A DNA stretch of 64,000 nucleotides from Desulfuromonas thiophila (lineage in GTDB: Bacteria > Desulfobacterota > Desulfuromonadia > Desulfuromonadales > Desulfuromonadaceae), in assembly GCF_900101955.1 (NCBI RefSeq), contig NZ_FNAQ01000003.1, positions 186,001 to 250,000 on the forward strand. Direction: 5' to 3'. The notes under the pieces are model-generated. The model was not told the DNA's origin and made no database searches. It saw nothing but the letters and a program-made list of their open reading frames with translations. A program made the translations under genes and the position numbers. Positions 9,022 to 17,585 of this stretch are shown here, in pieces; position 1 is the stretch's first letter; each line of letters begins with the position of its first letter.

Positions 9022-9675
9022 TCAGTCCTGCGGGTCGATTTCGATTTCGGCCGGCGCGATGATGCGCTGCAGGCTCACCAAATCGTTGGTGGCCTCGTTG
9101 AGCTGGGGCAAATGACAGCTCTGGGTCTGCCAGCCGCGGTGGATGACCTGGCCCTGGTAGGGACCACGCTCGGGCACCCGGCCGATCAGGCGGTAGCTCT
9201 GGCTGTCGTAGCCGTCAGCCAGTTCGATGGGATCGTCTTCATTGCCGTCATGCACCGGCACAATGCGGAAGAAGTCGAACAGAACCTCGCGGCAGCCCTG
9301 ATGCACGATGCGCGCTGCCGCGCCAACCTGCTCATCGGCATAGGCCGTCATGTCGTCCATGACGAAATCGACCAGCCGGCCCTTTTCCTGCAATCGGCCG
9401 AGAAACTGGACCACGGCGGCATCCTGCAACTGGCCGTTATCGACCGTGCGGGCAGCTACCGGCAACTGCGGGCCGGGGGGGAGGCTGGTGGCGACCGTGG
9501 CCTGCGGGGCGGGGCGGGCAGCGCCGGCCAGGCGTTGGCGCAGTTGCAGCAGTGTCAGCAGCAGCGTCAGTACCAGGGCGGTGATCTGCAGGACGGGCTG
9601 GGCTTCGGCGGGAACCGCGGTATAGAACAGGGTGACCAGAACGGCGAGGTTGATTACAGACAGAACAATCGACAT
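9022..9675 (-). CDS. DUF2760 domain membrane-anchored protein, 217 aa
   Basis: Leading gene of the Hsp70 operon. Two hydrophobic helices occupy about residues 3-21 and 27-43. They are followed by a Pro/Ala linker and a soluble domain of some 140 residues containing QFLGRLQEKGRLVDFVMDD and GCREVLFDFFRIVP, which fits the DUF2760 family found next to Hsp70 genes. The ATG at 9673-9675 has CAGGAG five bases upstream. A longer in-frame reading to 9921 crosses the terminator of the neighbouring gene and was rejected. Inference: the protein may recruit the two Hsp70-like ATPases to the inner membrane. No enzymatic motif is visible. Confidence 0.8.
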   Translation of the reverse strand: MSIVLSVINLAVLVTLFYTAVPAEAQPVLQITALVLTLLLTLLQLRQRLAGAARPAPQATVATSLPPGPQLPVAARTVDNGQLQDAAVVQFLGRLQEKGRLVDFVMDDMTAYADEQVGAAARIVHQGCREVLFDFFRIVPVHDGNEDDPIELADGYDSQSYRLIGRVPERGPYQGQVIHRGWQTQSCHLPQLNEATNDLVSLQRIIAPAEIEIDPQD

Positions 9676-9860
9676 GACATCTCCTGAAACAACGATGTTG
9701 CCACCGGTGGAGGCGAAGGATTCCCAGGCGGAATCCTCGGATGCTGACTTGGCGAAAGCTGCCGCGCAGCGGCAGGTAAAAAACAGCAAGGCGTGAGAGT
9801 ATAACATTCTGCCCGGCGGCTGTCCCCCCTGTTCTGCCGTCTGTTGCCGGCGATTGGCAT

Positions 9861-9887
9861 AAAAAAAGGCCGCCCACAGGGGCGGCC
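9861..9887 (-). terminator. Rho-independent terminator of the 46-aa gene
   Basis: On the minus strand, GGCCGCCC pairs with GGGCGGCC around a four-base loop (8 bp, perfect; arms 9868-9875 and 9880-9887) and is followed by seven T. It ends transcription from the small gene at 9946-10086 before the Hsp70 operon. Confidence 0.78.
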
Positions 9888-9945
9888 ACAAGGAGGAGAA
9901 GGCGATCGTTCCGGCGGCCACGCCTTCGTCGGCCGTTTATGAATC

Positions 9946-10086
9946 TTATTGCTCGATGATCACTTCCAACGCGTTCATGCGGTAGTGGTAGGGCCGGGCG
10001 GTATCGATGCCCAGCTCACGCATCAGTTTGGCGATGACCTGAGGTCTTTTGCCGATGATCTTTTTCAGTGGGATGGTAATGGACAT
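9946..10086 (-). CDS. hypothetical small protein, 46 aa
   Basis: A short basic protein (MSITIPLKKIIGKRPQ then KLMRELGID), with no membrane segment and no motif I recognise. The ATG at 10084-10086 has a strong AAAGGAG about six bases upstream, and the gene has its own strong terminator, so it is very likely real despite its size. An in-frame ATG at 10128 is less likely because it has no comparable ribosome-binding site. A TTGACA sequence (minus strand, 10147-10142) may be its -35 box, although no good -10 lies at standard spacing. The KLMRELGI segment could be amphipathic. Function unknown. Confidence 0.65.
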   Translation of the reverse strand: MSITIPLKKIIGKRPQVIAKLMRELGIDTARPYHYRMNALEVIIEQ

Positions 10087-10181
10087 GGCGTTTCTCCTTT
10101 GCTGCAAGGTACGCCATAAAGATGACAAGAACGGTCGGTTTTGTCAAGAAGAAAAGAGAAGCCGGTGACTTGCGGTGAATT

Positions 10182-12608
10182 TCAGGTTCTGGCCGCCAGG
10201 TGGGCCAGAGCTGGCGGCCGGGCCAGCAGTTGGGCGAAATCCGCCGCTGGCAGAGGCCGGCTGTACAGGTAGCCCTGAAGGGCGTCACATTGGCAACGGC
10301 GCAGAAAAGTCAGTTGCGCGTGGGTTTCGACGCCTTCGGCAATGGTGGTCAGGCCCAGGTTCTGGGCGATATCGATGATGCTGGTGACTACCGCTGCGGC
10401 GCTGGGATCGCGATCGACATCGCGGATAAAGGAAGCATCGATCTTGAGGCAGTCGACAGGAAAATGGCGCAGGTAGTTCAGGCTGGAGTAGCCGGTGCCA
10501 AAGTCATCAAGGCTGAGCTGCAGACCGCAACCTTTCAGCTGCTGCATGGTCTGAACGGCGCCTGCAGGATCGTCCATCACCATGCTTTCGGTCAGTTCCA
10601 GCTCCAGACGGCTGGCCGGCAGGGCGCTGTGGCGCAAGGCGGCAGCGACGGCAGTGGGCAGATCGCCGGAGCGGAACTGGCGCGACGACAGGTTGACCGC
10701 CATGCCGATGGCAGGCAGCCCCTGCTGCTGCCATTGCATGGCCTGGTTGCAGGCTTCCAGTAGCGCCCAGGCGCCAATGGGAACGATCAGGCCGGTTTCC
10801 TCGGCCAGGGGGATGAAGTCGGCCGGCGAAACCAGGCCGCGCTGGGGATGCTGCCAGCGCAGCAGCGCCTCGCAGCCAATGATCCGGCCACGAGCCAGTT
10901 CCACCTTGGGCTGGTAGTGCAGCAGTAGTTCCCGGCGTTCGAGGGCATGACGCAGGTCGTTTTCCAGTTCCAGGATCTTCAGCGCGTGCCGGTTCATCTC
11001 GGCGCGATAAAAGGCAAAGCCATTGCCGCGCTGCTTGGCCTGGTACATGGCCAGATCGGCGTTGCGCAGCAGGCTGATGCTGTCGCCGCCGTCGGCCGGG
11101 TACAGGCTGATGCCGAGGCTGGCGGTGACCGTGACATGGTGGTTTCCAATGGTGCATGACTGACTGATGCGTTCGAGCAGCTGGCCTGCCAGAGATGTCA
11201 GGCTGTCGCCGGGGCCCGGATCGTTCAGCACCAGGGCAAATTCGTCACCGCCCAGGCGGCAGACGGTGTCCTCAGGTTGCACGCACTGGCGCAGCCGCGC
11301 GCCGATCTGGCACAACAGGGCGTCGCCCTGGTTGTGACCGAGGCTGTCATTGATGAACTGGAAGCGGTCGAGGTCGAGCAGCAGCACCGCTACACGCTGT
11401 TGTCGCTGGGATCGGGTACTGATGACCTGTTCGAGCCGTTCGTGCAATAACCTGCGGTTGGCCAGGCCGGTCAGTTCGTCGTGGGTGGCCAGGTGGCGCA
11501 GGCGTTCCTCAGACTGCTGCTGCTGTTGCTGGCTCTGTTGTAAATGCAGGACCATGTGTTCGAAGCTGTCGGCCAGCCGTTCCAGCTCCAGGGGCTGTCG
11601 CCCCGTGCGGGGCAGCCGCCAGGGACGGCCATGGCCGAATTCCTCGGCGGCCTGGGCCAGGAGGGCCAACGGCCGGACCAGCAGCTTCAGGCCAAGCTGG
11701 CGAGCGCTCAGCAGTGCCAGCAGAGTGACCAGTACCATCAGGCTCAGGCCGTATTGCCACTGACGATTGGCCTGGGCAAGGATGCGCTGCTCGGCGATGC
11801 CCACCCAGATCACCAGATGGGGCGGTTCGTCAGGTGCCAGCCGTACCGGATGGTAGGCCATCAGGGTGCGACGGCCGTTGGAAGCGATGACACTGACCTG
11901 GCCCGCTTCCTGGGCCTGGCCGGCCGCTTGCCAGGTGGTTGGCGCGATCGGTCGGCCAATCGGATTGGCTGGATTGGGCGGATGAAAGAAGAGGCGGGTT
12001 CCCTGGTGGTCGGTTACTGCCATGAAGGATGCGTCCGGCAACCGGGCCTGTTGCAGCAGGCTGGCGAAGTCACTCAGCCGCAGCACGGCGGTCAGCACCC
12101 CGCGGGTCTGCCCCTGGCTGTCGCGCAGGGGCAGGGCGTAGGCAAAAGCCGGTTCGGTATGGCCCAGGCGGGTGAAGAGAAACTCGCCGGCGGCAAAACG
12201 GTTGAGACGCAGGGCGTCACGAACATGCTTGCGGTCGGCCAGATAGCGGGTTTCCAGGGGGCGGGCTGCCGCCAGTACCCGACCGCCCTTGTCGCACAGA
12301 GCGATATTGAGCAGAGCGGGGGTCTGCTTGACGACGGCCTGAAACAGGCGACTGCAGTTGGCGGCATTCTGCTGCTGTACCGCCGGGGTCAGGGCCAGGG
12401 TCTGCAGGGTCTGGCGTGCTGCCTTGATGGTGCCCAGCTGGCTTTCGACCAGGCTGCCGGCCAGAATGCGCAGCTGATTCTGGGCCTGGGCGATGGCCTC
12501 GTCACGTTGCCGCAGGCCGCCGTGAACGATCAGGGCCAGGGCGGGCAGCACGGCAACGAGGGTCAGCAGCGCCAGGTAACTGCGGATGGAGGCGCGACGG
12601 GGCGACAT
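10182..12608 (-). CDS. membrane GGDEF/EAL c-di-GMP enzyme with periplasmic sensor, 808 aa
   Basis: Predicted bifunctional c-di-GMP protein of the inner membrane. A membrane helix at about residues 10-30 is followed by a periplasmic sensor region (about 32-280, Cache-like), a second helix (about 285-305), a HAMP-like linker and a Gln-rich coiled segment. The GGDEF motif at about 453-457 is intact, but the RxxD inhibitory site is absent (QPED there). The EAL domain keeps EALLRW, ELTESMV, DDFGTGYSSL, KIDASFI and IAEGVET, so phosphodiesterase activity is expected. The start at 12608 was chosen over 12617 because AAGGA lies eight bases before it. It begins 25 bases after the AI-2E-type gene, so the two are probably co-transcribed. 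The sensed ligand is not known. Confidence 0.88.
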   Translation of the reverse strand: MSPRRASIRSYLALLTLVAVLPALALIVHGGLRQRDEAIAQAQNQLRILAGSLVESQLGTIKAARQTLQTLALTPAVQQQNAANCSRLFQAVVKQTPALLNIALCDKGGRVLAAARPLETRYLADRKHVRDALRLNRFAAGEFLFTRLGHTEPAFAYALPLRDSQGQTRGVLTAVLRLSDFASLLQQARLPDASFMAVTDHQGTRLFFHPPNPANPIGRPIAPTTWQAAGQAQEAGQVSVIASNGRRTLMAYHPVRLAPDEPPHLVIWVGIAEQRILAQANRQWQYGLSLMVLVTLLALLSARQLGLKLLVRPLALLAQAAEEFGHGRPWRLPRTGRQPLELERLADSFEHMVLHLQQSQQQQQQSEERLRHLATHDELTGLANRRLLHERLEQVISTRSQRQQRVAVLLLDLDRFQFINDSLGHNQGDALLCQIGARLRQCVQPEDTVCRLGGDEFALVLNDPGPGDSLTSLAGQLLERISQSCTIGNHHVTVTASLGISLYPADGGDSISLLRNADLAMYQAKQRGNGFAFYRAEMNRHALKILELENDLRHALERRELLLHYQPKVELARGRIIGCEALLRWQHPQRGLVSPADFIPLAEETGLIVPIGAWALLEACNQAMQWQQQGLPAIGMAVNLSSRQFRSGDLPTAVAAALRHSALPASRLELELTESMVMDDPAGAVQTMQQLKGCGLQLSLDDFGTGYSSLNYLRHFPVDCLKIDASFIRDVDRDPSAAAVVTSIIDIAQNLGLTTIAEGVETHAQLTFLRRCQCDALQGYLYSRPLPAADFAQLLARPPALAHLAART

Positions 12609-12633
12609 CGGTAACATCCTTGCCAGCGCCGGC

Positions 12634-13776
12634 TCAGGACGGCTCCGCCGGCGGTTCGGCCGCTGGCTCTGGCGGGTGGCTGCCGCTCGCCAGAGTCTCG
12701 GCCTGGCCGGGATCGCCGCGCAGATTCAGTCCCCAGACATCCTCCAGCAGTACGACGACAAAGGCCGCCACCGGCAGGGCAACGATCATGCCGCCGATGC
12801 CGAACAGGGCGCCGCCGGCCATCAGGGCGAAGATCACACCAGCCGGATGCAGGCCGATGGAGGCGCCCACCAGGCGGGGAGTGACAATGTTGCCCTCAAT
12901 ACTTTGTACCAGTACAAAGCCGCCCAGCACCAGCAGGGGGTGCAGCAGATCGCCGTGCTGCATCAGGGCCAGAATCAGTGCGGTGCCCAGGCCGATGACC
13001 AGGCCGAGATAGGGCACGATGCCGAGCAGGCCGGCCACCAGACCGAGGGTCAGGGCGGGCGAGACATCGCACAGGCTCAGCACCAGGCTGTAGCCACAGG
13101 CCAGAAAGGCGGCCACCAGTAGCTGGCCACGGAAGTAGCGGGCAACGATACGGTTGAAATGCAGGTAGTAGGGGCGCAGATCGTAGCGCGAGCGCTGTTT
13201 GACATTGATCAGCACCCGCTCTACGATGCGGTCGAAATCGCGCAGAAAATAAAATACCAGTACCGGAATCAGCGCCAGTTCCAGCATCAGATTGCTCAGG
13301 GCGCCGAGTTGGCGCGACAGCTGGGTCAACAGCTGCTGCCCCAGGGACGACAGGGCGCCGATCCGTTCGGCCAGCAGGCCAAGCAGAAATTGGCGGTCAA
13401 GCTGAACGCCGGCCAAGGCTGCCAGCCGGGTCAGCTGTTGTTGCGCCCAGTCGGCATAGGCTGGTGTGGCCTGGGCCAGCTGGGCCAGTTCCACCAAAAC
13501 GCGCGGGAGCACCAGCCACAGCAACAGGCTGCCGAGCAATGAGAAGGTGGCAAAAATCATCACCACGGCCAGGTTGCGTCCCAGCCCGCGCCGCTCCAGC
13601 AGGTCGGCCAGCGGATCGAGCACATAGGCGATCAGAAAGGCGATGCCGAACAGGGTCAGCACGGCCTGCAGGCGGTTGCCGATGAGGAGCAGCAGCGCCA
13701 GCAGCGTCAGCAGGCTGATCAGACGGCGGTCAAGGGAGAGATAAAAGCGGCGGGAGCGCGGTAGCTGTGAAGGCAT
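12634..13776 (-). CDS. AI-2E family (PerM/UPF0118) membrane permease, 380 aa
   Basis: Polytopic inner-membrane protein of the AI-2E/PerM family. The N-terminal half has paired helices (LLTLLALLLLIGNRL, then FGIAFLIAYVLDPLADLLERRG, a family-typical stretch). A central helical region follows, and the C-terminal half shows the conserved GIVPYLGLVIGLGTALILAL and GNIVTPRLVGASIGLHP patterns. The ATG at 13774-13776 has AAGGAG eight bases upstream; an upstream in-frame codon at 13833 lacks one. The gene precedes the GGDEF/EAL gene on the same strand and is divergent from the mla operon. Members have been linked to autoinducer export or Na+/H+ exchange; which applies here cannot be told. Confidence 0.85.
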   Translation of the reverse strand: MPSQLPRSRRFYLSLDRRLISLLTLLALLLLIGNRLQAVLTLFGIAFLIAYVLDPLADLLERRGLGRNLAVVMIFATFSLLGSLLLWLVLPRVLVELAQLAQATPAYADWAQQQLTRLAALAGVQLDRQFLLGLLAERIGALSSLGQQLLTQLSRQLGALSNLMLELALIPVLVFYFLRDFDRIVERVLINVKQRSRYDLRPYYLHFNRIVARYFRGQLLVAAFLACGYSLVLSLCDVSPALTLGLVAGLLGIVPYLGLVIGLGTALILALMQHGDLLHPLLVLGGFVLVQSIEGNIVTPRLVGASIGLHPAGVIFALMAGGALFGIGGMIVALPVAAFVVVLLEDVWGLNLRGDPGQAETLASGSHPPEPAAEPPAEPS

Positions 13777-13876
13777 GCGGATCTCCTTGTGCGGTTTGGC
13801 CTGCAGGGTAACAGAAAGATGACGCTGTTCCAATGCGTTTTGGCGCTTTTGGTGAGGGTGTGGCCGCCGATTCTGC

Positions 13877-13905
13877 TCGACAGGTGCTCGGCTGAATTCT
13901 ATTAT
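13877..13905 (+). promoter_or_regulatory. sigma70-type promoter for the mla operon
   Basis: TCGACA at 13877-13882 and TATTAT at 13900-13905 are separated by 17 bases, about 85 bases before mlaE. This is the best -35/-10 match in the divergent region. Confidence 0.5.
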
Positions 13906-13991
13906 GCAAGTTTCATTTTATTGCTGGGAACCTGGGCGGACGGGGGTGTGACCGTTCGTCAGCAGGCCGGCAACCGGACGCGAAACGGGAA

Positions 13992-14783
13992 ATGCCGATG
14001 CGATGGATCGCCCGACTGGGTGCGGAAACCCTGCGCCTGCTGGAAGTCTCCGGCCGATATGGCCTGTTCCTGCTCAACAGCCTCTGGTGTGTGGTTACGC
14101 CACCCTACCGGGTGGCGGCGGCTGTGCGCCAGATCCGTTTTATCGGCGCCCATTCGTTGTTCGTCATCCTGTTTACCGGCCTGTTTACCGGCATGGTGCT
14201 GGGGTTGCAGGGCTATTATACCCTTACCAAGTTCGGTTCCATCGGTTTTCTCGGCGCAGCGGTGGCCTTGAGCCTGGTGCGCGAACTGGGACCGGTGTTG
14301 ACAGCCCTGATGGTGATCGGCCGGGCCGGGTCGGCCATCTGTGCCGAGGTGGGTATTATGCGCAATTCCGAACAGATTGATGCCCTGGAATGCATGGCCA
14401 TCGATCCGTACCGCTTTCTGATTGAACCGAAGGTGGCGGCGGCGGTGCTGGTGGTGCCATTGCTGACCTGCATCTTCGATGCGGTGGGCATTTTTGGCGG
14501 TTATCTGGTGGGCGTACATCTGTTCGATGTCAGCTCCGGATCCTATTTTCAGGGCATGTACAGTGCGGTGGACTGGCTTGATGTGCGTATGGGGCTGGTC
14601 AAGTCGCTGCTGTTTGGCGTGCTGCTGGTATGGATCTGCAGCGCCAAGGGCTTTTTTCTCCATCTCGAACGCGATGGCGGTTTTGGTGCCGAGGGTGTCA
14701 GCCGGGCGACCACCAGCGCTGTGGTCCTGTCCTCGGTGTCGGTGCTGGTGTGGGATTATCTGGTCAGTGCGGTGATGCTGTGA
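13992..14783 (+). CDS. mlaE: MlaE-type ABC transporter permease
   Basis: Inner-membrane permease of the Mla phospholipid transport system. The 263-residue product has the MlaE family features: an N-terminal amphipathic helix, then IRFIGAHSLFVILFTGLFTG, the conserved REL-GPVLTALMVIGRAGSAICAE-type core and a run of five or six membrane segments. Two in-frame ATGs lie at 13992 and 13998. A GGGA motif sits about seven bases before the second, so translation may begin there instead. It heads a plus-strand operon (mlaE-F-D-A-C and a cNMP-binding gene) and is followed within 14 bases by mlaF. An mlaB STAS gene is not present in this cluster. Confidence 0.9.
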   Translation: MPMRWIARLGAETLRLLEVSGRYGLFLLNSLWCVVTPPYRVAAAVRQIRFIGAHSLFVILFTGLFTGMVLGLQGYYTLTKFGSIGFLGAAVALSLVRELGPVLTALMVIGRAGSAICAEVGIMRNSEQIDALECMAIDPYRFLIEPKVAAAVLVVPLLTCIFDAVGIFGGYLVGVHLFDVSSGSYFQGMYSAVDWLDVRMGLVKSLLFGVLLVWICSAKGFFLHLERDGGFGAEGVSRATTSAVVLSSVSVLVWDYLVSAVML

Positions 14784-14796
14784 GGGAGGCGGGTTG

Positions 14797-15600
14797 ATGA
14801 GCACGACGGACGAGGTGGTCATTGCCCTGACGGCGGTGGAGAAATCCTTTGGCAGTCAGAAGGTGCTCGACGGTGTGTCACTGCAGGTGCGCGCCGGCAC
14901 CACCACGGTGATTGTTGGCGGCAGCGGCCAGGGCAAAAGTGTGATTCTCAAACACATGCTGGGGTTGCTCCAGCCTGATGCCGGCCGGGTTGAGGTGTTT
15001 GGCGAGGATCTGGCCCGCTGCGACCGGCGCACCCTGCAACGTATTCGCGGCGCTTTCGGGGTGCTGTTTCAGAATGTGGCCTTGTTTGATTCCATGAGCG
15101 TTTACGACAACGTGGCCTTGCCGCTGCGTGAACGCACGGGCGAGAGTGAGACGGTTATCCGGCGGCGGGTGCGTGATAAACTGGCGCTGATGGGCCTTGA
15201 AGGTCAGGAACAGAAATTTCCGGCCCAACTCAGTGGCGGCATGAAAAAACGCGTCGGTCTGGCGCGGGCGCTGGTACTGGATCCGAAGGTGGTGTTTTTT
15301 GACGAGCCGACCACGGGGCTCGATGTCAGCCGCAGCAACGAGATGTACCGGCTGTTCTTTGAAACCCAGAAGCAACTCAACTACACGGCGGTGATTGTCA
15401 GCCACGATGTGCCTAAAATCTTTAAATTATCTGATTATGTTGCCCTGATGGCTCAAGGTCGGTTGCAGGGCTGCCTGTCGCCAGAAGCCTTTCAATTGTC
15501 GGATAACCCGCTGATCCGTGCCTTTGTGCGCGAGACCATGGGGCCGATCTACAGCAGTGAAACGGAGGAAGTGCCACGCCATGAAACGCTATCATCTTGA
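14797..15600 (+). CDS. mlaF: MlaF-type ABC transporter ATP-binding protein
   Basis: ATPase that powers the MlaE permease at the cytoplasmic face. The 267-residue product has Walker A GGSGQGKS, signature LSGGMKKRVGLARAL, Walker B VVFFDEPTTGLD and the switch histidine in IVSHDV. The ATG at 14797 follows GGGAGGCGGG; a TTG three bases earlier is also in frame. The 3' end overlaps mlaD by 20 bases, showing tight translational linkage. The closest family is MlaF/Ttg2A. Confidence 0.92.
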   Translation: MSTTDEVVIALTAVEKSFGSQKVLDGVSLQVRAGTTTVIVGGSGQGKSVILKHMLGLLQPDAGRVEVFGEDLARCDRRTLQRIRGAFGVLFQNVALFDSMSVYDNVALPLRERTGESETVIRRRVRDKLALMGLEGQEQKFPAQLSGGMKKRVGLARALVLDPKVVFFDEPTTGLDVSRSNEMYRLFFETQKQLNYTAVIVSHDVPKIFKLSDYVALMAQGRLQGCLSPEAFQLSDNPLIRAFVRETMGPIYSSETEEVPRHETLSS

Positions 15601-16024
15601 ACTGGTTGTCGGGCTGTTCATGCTGCTGGGCTTCGCCAGTTTTGCCTATGTGTCGATCAAACTGGGCGATATCGACCTGTTTGCCAACGATCATTACCGG
15701 GTCAGCGCCCGCTTTGGTTCCATTGCCGGGCTGAAACTGGGCGCGACCGTGCAGATTGCCGGCGTCGATGTCGGCCGGGTCGCCGAAATTCGTCTGCATC
15801 CGGAAACCTATGAGGCGCAGGTGACGCTCGAATTGCAGCGCGACGTGGTGCTGCAGGAGGACTGTATTGCCTCGGTGCGCACCGCCGGCATCATTGGGGA
15901 TCGCTACATCAGTATTCTACCGGGTGGTTCTCCTGTGCTGATCGAGGCGGGAGGCGAGATTTTCGAGACGGAATCGGCCATCAGCATGGAAGAGCTGGTC
16001 AGTAAATACATCTTCGAGAAATAG
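15581..16024 (+). CDS. mlaD: MlaD-type MCE domain protein
   Basis: Periplasmic lipid-binding MCE protein anchored in the inner membrane. The 147-residue product has one N-terminal helix (ELVVGLFMLLGFASFAYVSI) and a single MCE domain (YRVSARFGSIAGLKLGATVQ, then VDVGRVAEIRL and TAGIIGDRYISILPGG). The start at 15581 lies inside the end of mlaF and follows CGGAGGAA. Length fits MlaD of the Ttg2C type. By family it forms a hexameric ring that carries phospholipid between MlaC and the MlaEF transporter. Confidence 0.92.
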   Translation: MKRYHLELVVGLFMLLGFASFAYVSIKLGDIDLFANDHYRVSARFGSIAGLKLGATVQIAGVDVGRVAEIRLHPETYEAQVTLELQRDVVLQEDCIASVRTAGIIGDRYISILPGGSPVLIEAGGEIFETESAISMEELVSKYIFEK

Positions 16025-16033
16025 GGGGCAGGC

Positions 16034-16840
16034 ATGGAGCCGAGGCTGCTGCGCCGACTGGCATCGTTGTTGCTTTCGGGATTGCTCGTAAGTCTGTTGG
16101 CCACGGCTGGCGCGATGCCGGTGCTGGCGGCTGTCGCACCATCGGCGGTCGCCGGGACGCTGAGTGGTCCGGGGGAGGACGATTTCATTGCAGACGATCC
16201 CTTTGCCGAGGATCTCTACAATGGGGAATTGGATGACGCAATTCTGGCCGATCCCCTCGAACCGGTCAATCGGGCGCTGTTCTGGTTTAATGACAAAAGC
16301 TACTTCTATCTGATCAAGCCGGTGGCGCGGGGCTTTCGGTTGGTGCCCGAGCCGCTGCGCAGCGGTGTCGACCGCATGTTTGACAATCTCAAGGCGCCGT
16401 TGCGGGCGGTGAGTTGTCTGCTGCAATGGCGCTGGCGTCAGACCGGCGTTGAGCTGACGCGTCTGCTGGTCAATTCCACCTGCGGGCTGGCCGGGTTTTA
16501 CGATCCCGCCCTTAACTGGTGGGATCTGCGTAAGCAGGACGAGGATTTTGGCCAGGTGCTGGGGCATTACGGTGTCAGCGGTGGCTGCTATCTGGTGTTG
16601 CCCCTGCTTGGACCTTCAACCTTGCGCGATGGCCTGGCCCTGCTGCCGCAGAGCTATGCCGATCCGTTGTATTGGATGCTGCACCGCGATGGTCTGCTGG
16701 GTTGTCGTGCCGGTGCCCTGGTGAACAGCCTGTCACTGGATGCGGATACCTATGAAAGTCTGGTACGCGAGCAGATCGATCCCTATCTGTTCCTGCGCGA
16801 CGCCTATCTGCAGCGGCGCGCAGCGCAGGTGCGCGACTAA
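16034..16840 (+). CDS. mlaA: MlaA (VacJ)-family outer-membrane lipid-asymmetry protein
   Basis: VacJ/MlaA family protein, 268 residues, nine bases after mlaD. The family signature DPLEPVNRALFWFND is followed by KPVARGFRLVPEPLRSG and NLKAPLRAVSCLLQWR, then STCGLAGFYDPA and VLPLLGPSTLRD. The N-terminus is a typical signal sequence (Arg-rich start, hydrophobic core, cleavage probably near residue 33). There is no lipobox cysteine, unlike E. coli MlaA, which is a lipoprotein. Maturation by signal peptidase I is therefore inferred. Its presence between mlaD and mlaC indicates that both the outer-membrane and inner-membrane parts of the pathway are encoded together. Confidence 0.9.
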   Translation: MEPRLLRRLASLLLSGLLVSLLATAGAMPVLAAVAPSAVAGTLSGPGEDDFIADDPFAEDLYNGELDDAILADPLEPVNRALFWFNDKSYFYLIKPVARGFRLVPEPLRSGVDRMFDNLKAPLRAVSCLLQWRWRQTGVELTRLLVNSTCGLAGFYDPALNWWDLRKQDEDFGQVLGHYGVSGGCYLVLPLLGPSTLRDGLALLPQSYADPLYWMLHRDGLLGCRAGALVNSLSLDADTYESLVREQIDPYLFLRDAYLQRRAAQVRD

Positions 16841-16857
16841 CAAGGCTTCAAAAACGA

Positions 16858-16886
16858 ACTGTTCATCCAGTGTCTCGCGCTATAAT
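16858..16886 (+). promoter_or_regulatory. possible internal promoter before mlaC
   Basis: A perfect TATAAT lies at 16881-16886, 45 bases before mlaC. The -35 region (ACTGTT at 16858-16863) is weak, so this may be a secondary start within the operon. Confidence 0.3.
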
Positions 16887-16931
16887 GCGCAATTTGTCGT
16901 GTTATAAAATCATTTTTGTTTGAGGGAGCTC

Positions 16932-17585
16932 ATGTCGTTCACCCTGTGTACATCCCGCTTGCTGGCCGTTACCACGTTGCTGGCCTCACTGCTTGTTGCT
17001 TTGCCGCCGATGCCCGTTCAGGCAGCTGGTCTGCCGGCGGAGGAACCGACGGCGGTCATTCGTCAGACGGTGGATGGAATTCTGGAACAGCTGCGCACCT
17101 TGCCTGACGCCCAGAGCCGGCGTGATCGAATCAGTGCTCTGGTGCGTGGTCAGTTCAGCTTTGAGTTGATGGCCCAGGGGGCCATGGGGCCCTACTGGCA
17201 TCAGGCCAGCGCCCAGCAGCGTTCAACCTTTGTTGCTCTGTTCACCGAGCTGCTGGAGGCGACCTACATGGGCCGCATCACCGCCTACACCAATGAGCAG
17301 GTGCGTTATGGCCAGCAGCAGGTGCGCCAAAACCGCGCTCTGGTGGAGACCTACATTCAGAGCGGCAACACGGAAATCCCGATCTTCTACAAGCTGCTGC
17401 CCCATCAGGATCGCTGGCAAGTCTATGATGTGGTCATTGAGGAGGTCAGCCTGGTGCGCACCTACCGCAGCAGTTACACCGATATTCTGCGCCGGCGCGG
17501 CATTCCCGGCCTGTTGCAGGAGATGGAGCAGAAGCTGGAACAACTGCGTGCCGAAACGCCGCCGGCGGTGGAAGAACGCGCATGA
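16932..17585 (+). CDS. mlaC: MlaC-type periplasmic phospholipid-binding protein
   Basis: Periplasmic carrier of the Mla pathway, 217 residues. An N-terminal signal peptide (core LLAVTTLLASLLVALPP, cleavage near the AQA-like VQA) is followed by the MlaC/Ttg2D fold: SRRDRISALVRGQFSFELMA, GPYWHQASAQQRSTFVALFT and YTDILRRRGIPGLLQEME. The ATG at 16932 has GAGGGAG just upstream; a TTG 12 bases earlier is in frame but less likely. The stop overlaps the next gene's start. It is expected to shuttle phospholipid between MlaA and MlaD. Confidence 0.9.
   Translation: MSFTLCTSRLLAVTTLLASLLVALPPMPVQAAGLPAEEPTAVIRQTVDGILEQLRTLPDAQSRRDRISALVRGQFSFELMAQGAMGPYWHQASAQQRSTFVALFTELLEATYMGRITAYTNEQVRYGQQQVRQNRALVETYIQSGNTEIPIFYKLLPHQDRWQVYDVVIEEVSLVRTYRSSYTDILRRRGIPGLLQEMEQKLEQLRAETPPAVEERA

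Noticed and set aside
10182-13776. quorum-sensing (AI-2) signalling operon
   Set aside because: The AI-2E family name does not prove AI-2 export, and no luxS or lsr gene is nearby; only co-transcription with a c-di-GMP enzyme is supported.
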